7,370 nt of DNA from Nitrososphaerota archaeon (GCA_027297425.1 JAPUIC010000112.1:1-7370); one strand, 5' to 3'; numbered from the stretch's first letter, positions 1 through 6,524 are shown. Notes: a model not told the origin generated them from the sequence alone. Program-made: numbers and translations.

Positions 1-564
1 TTCTCGCTCTGCTTCAGCCTGTTTGGCTATAGCCCGTTGCATAAGTTCAGGTATAGCAGCATCCTTAATCGCGACTGTAGTAACCTTGATTCCCCATGGA
101 TCGGTAGATTCGTCCAAAATAGTCGCTATTCTCTTGTTAAGCATATCTCTCTTGGTAAGAAGATCATCAAACTCAACCTGTCCAATCACATCCCGGAGTG
201 TAGTCTGCGCTAGGAAACTAGAGGCAGTGAAATAATCCTCAACCTTCATAATCGCATTGATCGCATTTTGGACTTTAAAGAATACGACAGCATCTAGATC
301 GACTGTAACGTTATCTTTTGTAATAATGCTCTGTTTGGAAACATCCAGACTTATTATTCTCAGATCAACGACCGTAACTCGATCAACGAACGGTATCACT
401 ATAATGAGACCTGGACCTTTTTCACCTAAGAGCCTTCCAAGTCTGAATACGACAGCTCTTTCGTATTCTTTCATGACTTTTATGGTGGATCCAAGGATAA
501 CTAGCAAAACGATGAATAGGAATATTCCACCTATAGCATCTCCGCCAGTCAGAAGATATTGCAT
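1..564 (-). CDS. Slipin/stomatin-like SPFH membrane protein (3' end beyond window)
   Basis: This is the N-terminal 188 residues of a stomatin-family (slipin) protein; the frame stays open to the left edge. Residues about 10-28 form one hydrophobic segment that should anchor it in the membrane. The SPFH/band 7 domain follows, with the typical YERAVVFRLGR stretch (34-43), the GPGLIIVIPFVDRV stretch and, near the edge, the AIPELMQRAIAKQAEAERE run that starts the coiled-coil helix. Members oligomerise on membranes and organise microdomains or act with membrane proteases; the usual partner, an NfeD protein, could lie beyond the edge. I chose the ATG at 564 because a TATA-like box (586-594) is centred about 26 bases upstream, which fits a leaderless mRNA, and no Shine-Dalgarno is visible. 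A GTG four codons further upstream (576) is a weaker alternative. The family call is firm; the cellular role is not known. Confidence 0.93.
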   Translation of the reverse strand, partial: MQYLLTGGDAIGGIFLFIVLLVILGSTIKVMKEYERAVVFRLGRLLGEKGPGLIIVIPFVDRVTVVDLRIISLDVSKQSIITKDNVTVDLDAVVFFKVQNAINAIMKVEDYFTASSFLAQTTLRDVIGQVEFDDLLTKRDMLNKRIATILDESTDPWGIKVTTVAIKDAAIPELMQRAIAKQAEAERE

Positions 565-585
565 CTCAGTCTTCACATCGGCAAG

Positions 586-594
586 CTATTTAAT
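586..594 (-). promoter_or_regulatory. TATA-like box of the slipin gene
   Basis: On the minus strand this reads ATTAAATAG. Its centre lies about 26 bases before the slipin ATG at 564, the usual distance between an archaeal TATA box and the transcription start. Transcription would then begin at or next to the ATG, giving a leaderless mRNA. The call rests on position and composition only. Confidence 0.5.
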
Positions 595-672
595 GTGTAT
601 CATTGGATAATGTCGTTTAGGTATCACTGGTAGTTGGAATGTAATGTGAGACAAGATTTGAATGACGTAAAC

Positions 673-680
673 AATTTTTA
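673..680 (+). promoter_or_regulatory. Possible TATA-like box of the dehydrogenase-like gene
   Basis: The AATTTTTA stretch is centred about 30 bases before the ATG at 707, and no Shine-Dalgarno precedes that ATG, so a leaderless or nearly leaderless transcript is plausible. With the box at 586-594 it makes the 142-bp gap between the divergent genes (565-706) a two-way promoter region. A second AT-rich patch (688-695) lies too close to the ATG to act as its box. The stretch is T-rich rather than a good TATA match. Confidence 0.3.
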
Positions 681-706
681 CTTGTGCAATAAATCACCTT
701 AAGATA

Positions 707-1873
707 ATGCCATCTTCCACGAAGGGGTATCTCGCGGGAATATTTGGGCTAAGCACTGAGGGCTATCTTTTAGCTTCTGATCTCTTGAAAAATGGCTGTA
801 AGGTAACAATGATTGACGAAACCCTTCAATTGGCGATGAGCCTAGACCGAAAGATCTCTGCACAGTTTCCCTCAGTAACATCATTGATGGACGCCGAAGT
901 ACTATTACCTGTCGAACCCGTCGATATTGCTCTTAGGAATACCGATTTCATATTTTTTACACCGAAGATTAGAAAGAGCGGAGATGAGGCTAAGACCGAG
1001 CTCGATTCTAAAATTAAAGATGTGGCAAAGAACATTTCTGAAGGGTCAGTTTTCGTGTTCACGCTTCCTACATACTTCGGAGGGAACTCTAGGATAATTG
1101 ATATTCTTGAGCGTATTAGCGGGCTTACATGTCCCAAGGAATTTAGTTATTTTTATGTGCCTCTAAACCCGCGAACAAAAAAGGCTATTGTAATAGGTGC
1201 CCGCGTTAAAAAATTAGATAAAAATAAGGAGAAATTTTTGCACGTTATTCTAGGCCAGGAAAAGTTCGTGGGGTTGGCTACATCAGAGGCAGTCTTGTCT
1301 AAATTGCTTGTTTCTACCTATAGTGACATCGTTTCTGGGATAGAATCTTTCAGAGCTTTAGAGAATGAAACAGAGAAGAATGAGATGGTTAGCATGTTCA
1401 AGAAGGAGGATTTTTACCTAACTGAGATTATGGATAATTTGTTCGATCTAAGAATACTAATGAGTGGATATAGTTCGGGAGATCCAATGCTATACCTGCT
1501 TTCAGGCATAGTTCGAAGTGTTGACGGATACGTCAAGTTTTTGGCAGATCAAGTCAAGAACCTACTGAAGTTAAAAGAGCTCAAGGCTAGCCGCACCCGT
1601 ATTATTATCGATTGGCCCATAGATGAGTACGAAATGAGGGGTGAGAAAGTACTCACGATCGCTCAGCTATCAGAAAGACTCAGGGATTTTGTGACCGAGG
1701 TGCACGTTCTCAAATCAAACTCAAGGTCTATAGGTACCCCGAGAGATCGTACTAGCGGAGTTGACAAGGCAGAGATCGTCCTAAGATGTGCTCCAAATAC
1801 GACCACTTCAGAAACAGGGGCCACATCAACAAGGTTCACCATCGATGCAAACCTCCCGTGTTCTATCGAATAG
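707..1873 (+). CDS. Degenerate UDP-sugar dehydrogenase-like protein (WecC/UgdH fold, catalytic residues missing)
   Basis: This 388-residue protein follows the three-part plan of nucleotide-sugar 6-dehydrogenases. A Rossmann start has GIFGLSTEG at 11-19, so the middle glycine of GxGxxG is replaced by Ser16, and an acidic Asp37 sits at the end of the second strand, as in NAD-binding members. A TDFIFFTP strand (79-86) and a GSVFVFTLPT strand (113-122) match the core, and a helix at about 196-222 matches the dimer-linking helix with its catalytic lysine at Lys199. About 295-365 could be a worn C-terminal sugar-binding domain. The SPE(F) motif is VPLNP here (151-155), the Asn after the lysine is Ser203, and the GGxCxPKD cysteine is missing: SGYSSGDP stands at 253-260 and no Cys occurs from 143 to 360. 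Oxidation by the usual thioester route therefore looks impossible. It may be a binding or regulatory protein, or have other chemistry. The fold is an inference from spacing and weak similarity. Confidence 0.62.
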   Translation: MPSSTKGYLAGIFGLSTEGYLLASDLLKNGCKVTMIDETLQLAMSLDRKISAQFPSVTSLMDAEVLLPVEPVDIALRNTDFIFFTPKIRKSGDEAKTELDSKIKDVAKNISEGSVFVFTLPTYFGGNSRIIDILERISGLTCPKEFSYFYVPLNPRTKKAIVIGARVKKLDKNKEKFLHVILGQEKFVGLATSEAVLSKLLVSTYSDIVSGIESFRALENETEKNEMVSMFKKEDFYLTEIMDNLFDLRILMSGYSSGDPMLYLLSGIVRSVDGYVKFLADQVKNLLKLKELKASRTRIIIDWPIDEYEMRGEKVLTIAQLSERLRDFVTEVHVLKSNSRSIGTPRDRTSGVDKAEIVLRCAPNTTTSETGATSTRFTIDANLPCSIE

Positions 1874-1927
1874 GCTACCCTCCAACAACCTGATGTAACT
1901 TAAGAAGACAATAATAGATGTGTCCCC

Positions 1928-1936
1928 TTATTTATA
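1928..1936 (+). promoter_or_regulatory. TATA-like element close to the CoA-transferase start
   Basis: TTATTTATA is the best TATA match in the 76-bp gap before the CoA-transferase gene. Its centre is only about 18 bases from the ATG at 1950, too near for a start point at or before that ATG under the usual 25-27 base rule. Another AT-rich patch, AATAATAGA (1910-1918), is about 36 bases upstream and would leave a short leader. Which one is used cannot be told from the sequence. Confidence 0.25.
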
Positions 1937-1949
1937 GCGAGCTATCTAT

Positions 1950-3128
1950 ATGACCCCATTATCAGGAATTAAGGTGATCGATGTTAGCCGGGTCATGGCA
2001 GGCCCATACTGTACTATGCTCTTAGCCGACTATGGGGCGAATGTGATTAAGGTTGAGCCCCCATTAGGAGATGACAGTAGGACTTTTGGTCCACCGTTCA
2101 GTAGAGGCGAGAGCGCCTACTTCTTGAGCGTCAATAGAACTAAACGGAGCATGACGCTAAATCTCAAGCATAAGAGAGGGAGAGATATAATTTTCAGACT
2201 AGTTAAGGACGCGGACATATTTGTTGAGAACTATAAGCCTGGGGTTGCCGATAGACTAGGTATTGGTTTTGATGTACTTAGGAAGCATAATCCTAATCTA
2301 ATCTATGCCTCAATTTCGGGTTTTGGCCAAACGGGTCCATATAGAGAGAAGCCAGGATACGACATTATTGCTTATGCGATGAGTGGGCTCAATAGTATTA
2401 CAGGAGAGAAGGATAGACCACCTATAAGAATCGGGGCACCGTTAGCGGACATAGGTGCGGGTATGTTTGCCCTGATAGGGATCCTGATGGCATTAAGAGT
2501 GCGAGATAAAGAAGGAGGCCAACATATAGATGCGAATCTACTCGATGGACAACTATCTTGGCTTACTCATCAAGCTCAGGGTTATCTCCTAACTGGCGAA
2601 AATCCAGAAAAATTGGGGTCAGCTCATAACTCGATAGCGCCTTACCAGGCTTTTACAGCTCAAGATGCATCATTTGTAGTTGCGGTTGGTAATGATTCGA
2701 TATGGAAGAAGTTCTGTATAGCGATTCATCTCGAGGATATCGTTCATCATCCCGACTTTCGGTCAAACCTCGATCGAGTTAAGAATAGGGAAAAGTTAGC
2801 CGACCTGTTGAATAGACATTTTTGCAAGGAGCCGGTAGAGTATTGGCTATCCGCATTTACCAATGCTGATGTTCCTTGCGGCAAGATAAACAGGATCTCT
2901 GAGATCCTATCCGATGCTCATGTCAAAGAACATGATATGCTGCTTGAAGTTAATCATGATAAGTTAGGGAAGATTAACCTTGTTGGTCCACCCATCAAAT
3001 TTTCCAAGAGCAAACCAGCAGCGCCTCGAGCACCACCCACATTGGGAGCCAATACGAGCGAAATCCTAAAGGAAGTTGGTTATAGTCAGAAGGAGATCAA
3101 AGTCCTGTATAAAGACGGCGTAGTTTGA
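1950..3128 (+). CDS. Class III CoA-transferase (CaiB/BaiF family)
   Basis: This is a full-length (392 aa) family III CoA-transferase. Such enzymes move CoA between carboxylic acids through an enzyme-bound aspartyl-CoA thioester; relatives include formyl-CoA:oxalate, carnitine and bile-acid CoA-transferases. The family opening GIKVIDVSRVMAGPY is at 6-20, followed by GANVIKVEPP (29-38), the NRTKRSMTLNLK stretch (62-73) and VENYKPG (92-98). The catalytic aspartate should be Asp167 in APLADIGAG (163-171), and EGGQHIDANLLDG (188-200) is also typical. The fold is an interlocked dimer in the cytoplasm. The sequence does not fix the acid substrates. The ATG at 1950 puts the conserved opening six residues in, as in relatives. 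It is followed after 36 bp by the oxidoreductase gene, so the two may share a transcript, although no known pathway joins them. Confidence 0.93.
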   Translation: MTPLSGIKVIDVSRVMAGPYCTMLLADYGANVIKVEPPLGDDSRTFGPPFSRGESAYFLSVNRTKRSMTLNLKHKRGRDIIFRLVKDADIFVENYKPGVADRLGIGFDVLRKHNPNLIYASISGFGQTGPYREKPGYDIIAYAMSGLNSITGEKDRPPIRIGAPLADIGAGMFALIGILMALRVRDKEGGQHIDANLLDGQLSWLTHQAQGYLLTGENPEKLGSAHNSIAPYQAFTAQDASFVVAVGNDSIWKKFCIAIHLEDIVHHPDFRSNLDRVKNREKLADLLNRHFCKEPVEYWLSAFTNADVPCGKINRISEILSDAHVKEHDMLLEVNHDKLGKINLVGPPIKFSKSKPAAPRAPPTLGANTSEILKEVGYSQKEIKVLYKDGVV

Positions 3129-3152
3129 ATCTATTAACAGTGTCAAGAGATT

Positions 3153-3157
3153 AGGAG
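3153..3157 (+). promoter_or_regulatory. Shine-Dalgarno site of the Gfo/Idh/MocA gene
   Basis: AGGAG stands seven bases before the ATG at 3165, a standard distance. It is the clearest ribosome binding site in the window, which fits an internal cistron translated from a message that starts at the CoA-transferase gene, and it fixes the ATG at 3165 as the start. Confidence 0.7.
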
Positions 3158-3164
3158 AAAACGC

Positions 3165-4103
3165 ATGGTCAGAATTGGAGTAGTTGGGGTAGGTGGCTGG
3201 GGGAAAAACCATCTTCGTGTTCTGAGCGAATTAGGTCATCTATCATGTTTCTGCGATACTGATGCAGAGAAAATAAGCTTCTATGAGCAGAAATATGGCG
3301 TTAAAGGATTTAGTTCGTTAGATGGCATGATAGAAGGTCAACACCTTGAGGGAGTAACAATTTGTACGCCCAGCGTAACTCATTACGAGGTGGCGAGTAA
3401 GGCCCTTGAAGGAGGACTCAATGTATTGGTGGAGAAGCCTATGGCGCCTACCTCTGCAGAATGCAGAAAAATGGTAGATCTGGCGAGTAGGAAAGGACTT
3501 TTTCTAACAGTAGGATATATAGAGAGATTTAATCCGGCGGTGACTGAACTTAAGAAACAGATTCGTACAGGAAAGTTGGGGCAGCCGTTACTACTTGAAT
3601 TTCACAGGGAAAACAGATGGCCTGAGAGGATTATAGACACAGGGATAGTTTCAGATACGTCCGTTCACGATATAGATACAGCCAGATGGATCTTTGAGGA
3701 AGAGCCAAACGTGGTTTTTGCCAGGACAGGAAAGGTTTTCGGAGCATACGAAGACTTTGCAACCATAATGCTAGGATTTAGAGATCAGAAGACTGCCTTT
3801 ATTGTATCTAACTGGATTACGCCTAAACGGATTAGGCAACTTAGTGCCGTCTTTACAGGTGCTGTAGCTACAGTAGACTTTGTGAGTAAGGAATTACGAA
3901 TAGACGACGATAAGGGCACTAGGAAACACGGGAAAGGAGATGGTGAACCGCTTGCACTAGAGCTTACCAGTTTTTCGAATACTATAGAGAATGGAACACC
4001 TCACTTAGTCACGGCAGAGGACGGACTGAATACAACAAAGATCTCCGAGGCGGCAATACAGTCTAGTATCAAAGGTGTGCCCATACACCTAAAACTAGAT
4101 TAA
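3165..4103 (+). CDS. Gfo/Idh/MocA-family oxidoreductase, probably a UDP-sugar 3-dehydrogenase (WlbA/WbpB-like)
   Basis: This 312-residue protein has the two domains of the family. An N-terminal NAD(P)-binding Rossmann fold starts at once with GVVGVGGWGKNH (5-16) and an acidic Asp31 at the end of strand two. The family EKP motif is at 90-92 (Lys91 catalytic). The C-terminal substrate domain carries the conserved Asp/His pair in SDTSVHDID (163-171; Asp164, His168). GYIERFNPAV (117-126) and ENRWPER (149-155) resemble members that oxidise UDP-GlcNAc or its uronic acid at C3, the first step to 3-amino sugars. That reading gains support from the acetyltransferase gene that meets it tail to tail and would act two steps later. 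The aminotransferase between them is not in the window. The family is certain; the substrate is an inference, and inositol or other sugar dehydrogenases are the alternative. It sits 36 bp after the CoA-transferase gene. Confidence 0.92.
   Translation: MVRIGVVGVGGWGKNHLRVLSELGHLSCFCDTDAEKISFYEQKYGVKGFSSLDGMIEGQHLEGVTICTPSVTHYEVASKALEGGLNVLVEKPMAPTSAECRKMVDLASRKGLFLTVGYIERFNPAVTELKKQIRTGKLGQPLLLEFHRENRWPERIIDTGIVSDTSVHDIDTARWIFEEEPNVVFARTGKVFGAYEDFATIMLGFRDQKTAFIVSNWITPKRIRQLSAVFTGAVATVDFVSKELRIDDDKGTRKHGKGDGEPLALELTSFSNTIENGTPHLVTAEDGLNTTKISEAAIQSSIKGVPIHLKLD
4100..4103. other. Shared TTAA giving both convergent stop codons
   Basis: The plus-strand oxidoreductase ends with TAA at 4101-4103 and the minus-strand acetyltransferase ends with TAA read from 4102-4100. 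The palindrome TTAA serves both, so there is no intergenic space and each transcript must run into the other gene. Confidence 0.95.
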
Positions 4104-4603
4104 GAATTTTCCCAAGTGACACGCTTTCGGTTATAGTCGCTCTTTTTATATTTCGGTTTCGCTGGAGAACCAAATACCACTGTCTCTGGGGGCACATCGT
4201 CAAGCACTAGTGACCCCATCCCGATCACACTTTCATGACCTATCTTTATGCCAGCTTTCAAAATTGCTCCGGCCCCAATAATCGCACCATCTTCGATTTG
4301 CACCCCAACGAGTTTTTTGCTAGTAGGATATGGATCATTTGTTATTACAACTCCAGGACCTAGGAAAACATTCTTCCCTATCCTTGTCTTAGGGGGGATA
4401 TACACCATACCTTCGATCCTCGTTCCCTTACCGATCTGTACCCCATAATCTATGTGAGAAAGAGATCCTATAGAGACCGCATCCCCAATTACGGAGTTAT
4501 TGCCTATGTAGCAAAAATTCCAGATTGAGACATTCTTCCCGATCTTTGCGCCTTTACCAATATGGGAGAGATATGATTTACTATTTTTGGAGGTTGGTAT
4601 CAT
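4100..4603 (-). CDS. Hexapeptide-repeat N-acetyltransferase (WbpD/WlbB-like)
   Basis: This 167-residue protein is almost all left-handed parallel beta-helix: hexapeptide repeats run from about residue 15 to 132, e.g. IGKGAKIGKNVSIW (15-28) and IIGAGAILKAGIKIGHESVIGMG across 108-130. FLGPGVVITNDPYP (80-93) matches the diagnostic GPxxxxTNDxyPR stretch of WbpD/WlbB enzymes, which acetylate the 3-amino group of UDP-2-acetamido-3-amino-glucuronate with acetyl-CoA. Asn89 matches their catalytic Asn. GSPAKPKYK near the end is the usual closing motif before a short basic tail. Trimers in the cytoplasm are expected. PglD- or maltose-type acetyltransferases are less likely given the TNDPYP motif. Its stop codon overlaps that of the convergent oxidoreductase gene. 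The MBL gene lies 73 bp upstream on the same strand, but this gene may have its own promoter (4644-4651). Confidence 0.9.
   Translation of the reverse strand: MIPTSKNSKSYLSHIGKGAKIGKNVSIWNFCYIGNNSVIGDAVSIGSLSHIDYGVQIGKGTRIEGMVYIPPKTRIGKNVFLGPGVVITNDPYPTSKKLVGVQIEDGAIIGAGAILKAGIKIGHESVIGMGSLVLDDVPPETVVFGSPAKPKYKKSDYNRKRVTWENS
4141..4153 (+). terminator. Possible T-rich terminator for the oxidoreductase transcript
   Basis: TCTTTTTATATTT lies 38 bases past the oxidoreductase stop, inside the antisense of the acetyltransferase 3' end. T-rich tracts without a stem are common archaeal terminators, and this is the first good one downstream. A shorter T4 run is at 4107-4110. Composition is the only support. 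Confidence 0.25.
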
Positions 4604-4610
4604 CTCACCC
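4604..4610 (-). promoter_or_regulatory. Shine-Dalgarno of the GGTGA type before the acetyltransferase
   Basis: On the minus strand GGGTGAG abuts the ATG at 4603. GGTGA pairs with the UCACC part of the archaeal anti-Shine-Dalgarno. Pairing with this 3'-ward part leaves less space to the start codon than AGGAG does, but one base is still short. It supports the ATG at 4603 modestly. Confidence 0.4.
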
Positions 4611-4643
4611 TATTAATCGCGAAGAAATTCTCATAGTTAGTTC

Positions 4644-4651
4644 TAAAATAA
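4644..4651 (-). promoter_or_regulatory. Possible TATA-like box of the acetyltransferase gene
   Basis: The minus strand reads TTATTTTA here, in the 73-bp gap after the MBL gene. A start 26-27 bases on would fall near 4621 and give a leader of about 18 bases that includes the GGTGA site. If real, the acetyltransferase is transcribed separately from the MBL gene. Confidence 0.33.
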
Positions 4652-4676
4652 CGGGAAATGAACAACAAGAGACTCA

Positions 4677-5327
4677 TCATTCCCTCTCGAGTATCTGAAC
4701 ATCGCAAGATGCTAGATCTTTGAACCTTTGAGCATCCACCTTGCTCCCAACAATCGTTCCGTAATGCATAGGAATCGCTAAGTTTGGTTCGATCTTCTTT
4801 ACGGCTTCTGCTGCCTCATCTGCAGTCATAACGTAAGTACCACTGACAGGTAACAAAGCGATGTCAGCTTTAATGTTAGCCATCTCAGGGATATCATCGG
4901 TATCTCCAGAATGGTATACCCTGACTCCGCCAAAGTCTATTACGAATCCTAGGTTACCATCTTCACGTGGATGAAATACTAGCCCAGGTTCCTTAAACTT
5001 GTTTGTGTTATATGATTCTACTGCTTCGATCCTGATACCCTTGACATCGAGAACGGCGCCGGCTTTCACGATCCTTACTTCAGCGATGCCCAAAGTGGAG
5101 AGCGTTTGAGCACACATCTGCATGGAGACTGCTATAGTGTTAGGTCCAATTACCTTTTTTAGATCTTCGCTACTTAAGTGGTCAAAATGTTCATGGGTGA
5201 TCAGGATTATATCCACTTCTTCGCTGGAACTAATCTTGTAAGGATCGATGATTACTGATAATCCTTTTTTTAACCTAAAAGAGTCATGACCAAGCCAAGA
5301 TATTTCTAATCCATGGTATTCAATCAT
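4677..5327 (-). CDS. MBL-fold metal-dependent hydrolase (UlaG/UPF0173-like)
   Basis: This 216-residue protein is a compact metallo-beta-lactamase-fold enzyme. It opens with LEISWLGHDSFRLKKG (7-22), the start typical of the UlaG/UPF0173 branch. The main metal motif THEHFDH is at 44-50 (His45, His47, Asp49, His50). The third ligand is His139 and the bridging aspartate is Asp142 in YHSGDTDD (138-145). The last ligand is His188 in IPMHYGT (185-191). All the usual two-metal ligands are present, so it should be an active cytoplasmic hydrolase. UlaG itself is an L-ascorbate-6-phosphate lactonase, but most archaeal members have no proven substrate and none is claimed here. The ATG at 5327 has no Shine-Dalgarno; an AT-rich box centred about 25 bases upstream fits a leaderless message. 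It is divergent from the DUF354 gene. Confidence 0.93.
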   Translation of the reverse strand: MIEYHGLEISWLGHDSFRLKKGLSVIIDPYKISSSEEVDIILITHEHFDHLSSEDLKKVIGPNTIAVSMQMCAQTLSTLGIAEVRIVKAGAVLDVKGIRIEAVESYNTNKFKEPGLVFHPREDGNLGFVIDFGGVRVYHSGDTDDIPEMANIKADIALLPVSGTYVMTADEAAEAVKKIEPNLAIPMHYGTIVGSKVDAQRFKDLASCDVQILERE

Positions 5328-5343
5328 GAGTTCCCAGCCGCTT

Positions 5344-5358
5344 CCAAATTTATTTAGG
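5344..5358. promoter_or_regulatory. AT-rich promoter core between divergent MBL and DUF354 genes
   Basis: CCAAATTTATTTAGG holds a near-symmetrical TATA-like core. On the minus strand its centre is about 25 bases before the MBL ATG, a good leaderless distance. On the plus strand it could start a transcript near 5378, ahead of a DUF354 start at 5412 but after a start at 5361, so it argues against the longer DUF354 form. Confidence 0.45.
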
Positions 5359-5378
5359 CTTTGTGGACTCTGTCATGC

Positions 5379-5387
5379 CTTAATAAG
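5379..5387 (+). promoter_or_regulatory. Possible TATA-like box of the DUF354 gene
   Basis: CTTAATAAG is centred about 29 bases before the TTG at 5412. It would suit a leaderless or very short leader transcript that starts at the family's usual N-terminus. The evidence is position and base composition only. Confidence 0.35.
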
Positions 5388-5411
5388 AAGCAATCACGAC
5401 TAGCTATAGGA

Positions 5412-6476
5412 TTGAAGATCTGGATTGATATCCTTACACCTAAACAGGCCTTCTTTGCCAGTAAATTATCTCAAACATTAATGAAAGACCATGAGGTCTG
5501 GATGACATCTAGAAATTACCCTCAGGTTACCCAAATGGGGAAGATTCTCGGTATTGATCTGGAGATAATAGGGAAACATGGAGGTTCAACTAATGAGACT
5601 AAGTTGTCGGCCAGCATCGATCGACTACATGGTCTCCAGACCAGAGTAAATGATGTTAAACCAGATGTCTGTATCTCGTTTCTCTCTCCTGAGGCAGCGA
5701 GAATATCCTTTGGCTTGAAGGTACCACATTTGGCGGAGAGTGACTCGCCGCATGCATCACACGTATGCAAGCTAGTAGTTCCTCTTCTAGATTCACTCTA
5801 TACTCCATATAGTATATCGTTGGACTCATGGCTTCAGTACGGCATCAAGAAGGAGAAAATCCATAGATTCAGAGGACTTGATCCGATGGTATGGCTCCGG
5901 GATTATAAGCCTAATTCAGATATATTGAAAAAGTTGGGCTTGACTGAAAGAGATAGGATCGTAACGATAAGAACTGAAGAAGAACAGGCCGCTTATGTTG
6001 ATCGGTCCACTGTCAGTTCTATCTATCCCATTACCAAGAAGCTCGCTGGAAAATTTCCGGATCACAAATTTGTTATCTTGGCTAGATATACCAATCGAAT
6101 GAAGATCGAAAGGGAGGATAATATTCTTAATGTTGAAGGGATAATTGACGGACCAAGTTTACTTCACTACTCCAAATTGTTTATTGGTGGAGGAGGCACG
6201 ATGACCCAGGAAGCAGCGTTGATGGGGATCCCTTCAATCGGTGCTCATAGGTCCTCTATTCCTGAAGTCTTTAGCGGCTACCTGATCCCGAAAGGTTTGG
6301 TAAAGTGGCGGACCAAGCCGGCCGAAATTGCGAGAGAAGCCGAAGCCATGCTGTCTATAACAAACAAAGTCCGCTCAGCCCAGAAAAAGAAGGTAGCTCG
6401 TTTGATATCGGTGATGGAAGACCCAATTCCAGAGATAGCCAAAGCAGTACAGACTATGAGAGTTGCTCATAATTAG
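5412..6476 (+). CDS. DUF354 family protein (GT-B-like, UDP-GlcNAc 2-epimerase/glycosyltransferase superfamily)
   Basis: With a TTG start at 5412 the protein has 354 residues and begins LKIWIDILTPKQAFF, the place where DUF354 proteins normally begin (MKIWIDI). A TTG at 5361 would add 17 residues that do not look like the family, and no in-frame ATG exists upstream. The fold should be two Rossmann-like halves. The N-terminal half contains HEVWMTSRNY and PDVCISFLSPEAARISFG. The C-terminal half contains the signature GGGGTMTQEAALMGIPSI at about 259-276, which resembles the nucleotide-sugar binding segment of UDP-GlcNAc 2-epimerases and MurG-like transferases. Its biochemical role is unknown; members often sit among surface-polysaccharide genes, which suits the Gfo/Idh and acetyltransferase genes nearby. 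No signal peptide or membrane segment is seen. The family call is firm; the function is an inference. Confidence 0.87.
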   Translation: MKIWIDILTPKQAFFASKLSQTLMKDHEVWMTSRNYPQVTQMGKILGIDLEIIGKHGGSTNETKLSASIDRLHGLQTRVNDVKPDVCISFLSPEAARISFGLKVPHLAESDSPHASHVCKLVVPLLDSLYTPYSISLDSWLQYGIKKEKIHRFRGLDPMVWLRDYKPNSDILKKLGLTERDRIVTIRTEEEQAAYVDRSTVSSIYPITKKLAGKFPDHKFVILARYTNRMKIEREDNILNVEGIIDGPSLLHYSKLFIGGGGTMTQEAALMGIPSIGAHRSSIPEVFSGYLIPKGLVKWRTKPAEIAREAEAMLSITNKVRSAQKKKVARLISVMEDPIPEIAKAVQTMRVAHN

Positions 6477-6482
6477 CAAAAT

Positions 6483-6491
6483 ACTTAAATT
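6483..6491 (+). promoter_or_regulatory. TATA-like box of the rpl44e gene
   Basis: ACTTAAATT lies just after the DUF354 stop. A start 26 bases beyond its centre falls near 6512-6515, about 10-13 bases before the ACG codon at 6525. That fits a very short leader and argues against a start further upstream, such as the in-frame ATT at 6489. Confidence 0.45.
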
Positions 6492-6524
6492 GAAATCGTA
6501 GACCCGAGCCCAAGGGCGTTATCT

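Noticed and set aside
23..610. Two plus-strand open frames (23-235 and 257-610)
   Set aside because: They lie antisense to the slipin gene, whose protein is clearly recognisable; their translations resemble no family and have antisense-type composition.
699..1137. Two minus-strand frames (699-884 and 826-1137)
   Set aside because: Both are antisense to the dehydrogenase-like gene, show no family motif and have no promoter or ribosome site.
1874..1949. A tRNA or terminator hairpin in the gap before the CoA-transferase
   Set aside because: No cloverleaf arms, T-loop motif or long inverted repeat could be found; only AT-rich promoter-like patches.
4248..4448. A 66-residue plus-strand frame
   Set aside because: It is the antisense of hexapeptide repeats in the acetyltransferase, and its repetitive Pro/Ile-rich sequence follows from that.
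4611..4680. A small gene or RNA in the gap between the acetyltransferase and MBL genes
   Set aside because: The gap is 73 bp, with no tRNA-like arms or stable stem seen; only promoter-like AT-rich sequence and a ribosome site.
5522..5770. An 82-residue minus-strand frame with a CxxC
   Set aside because: It is antisense to the DUF354 gene; the single CxxC has no second pair and nothing else supports a zinc protein.
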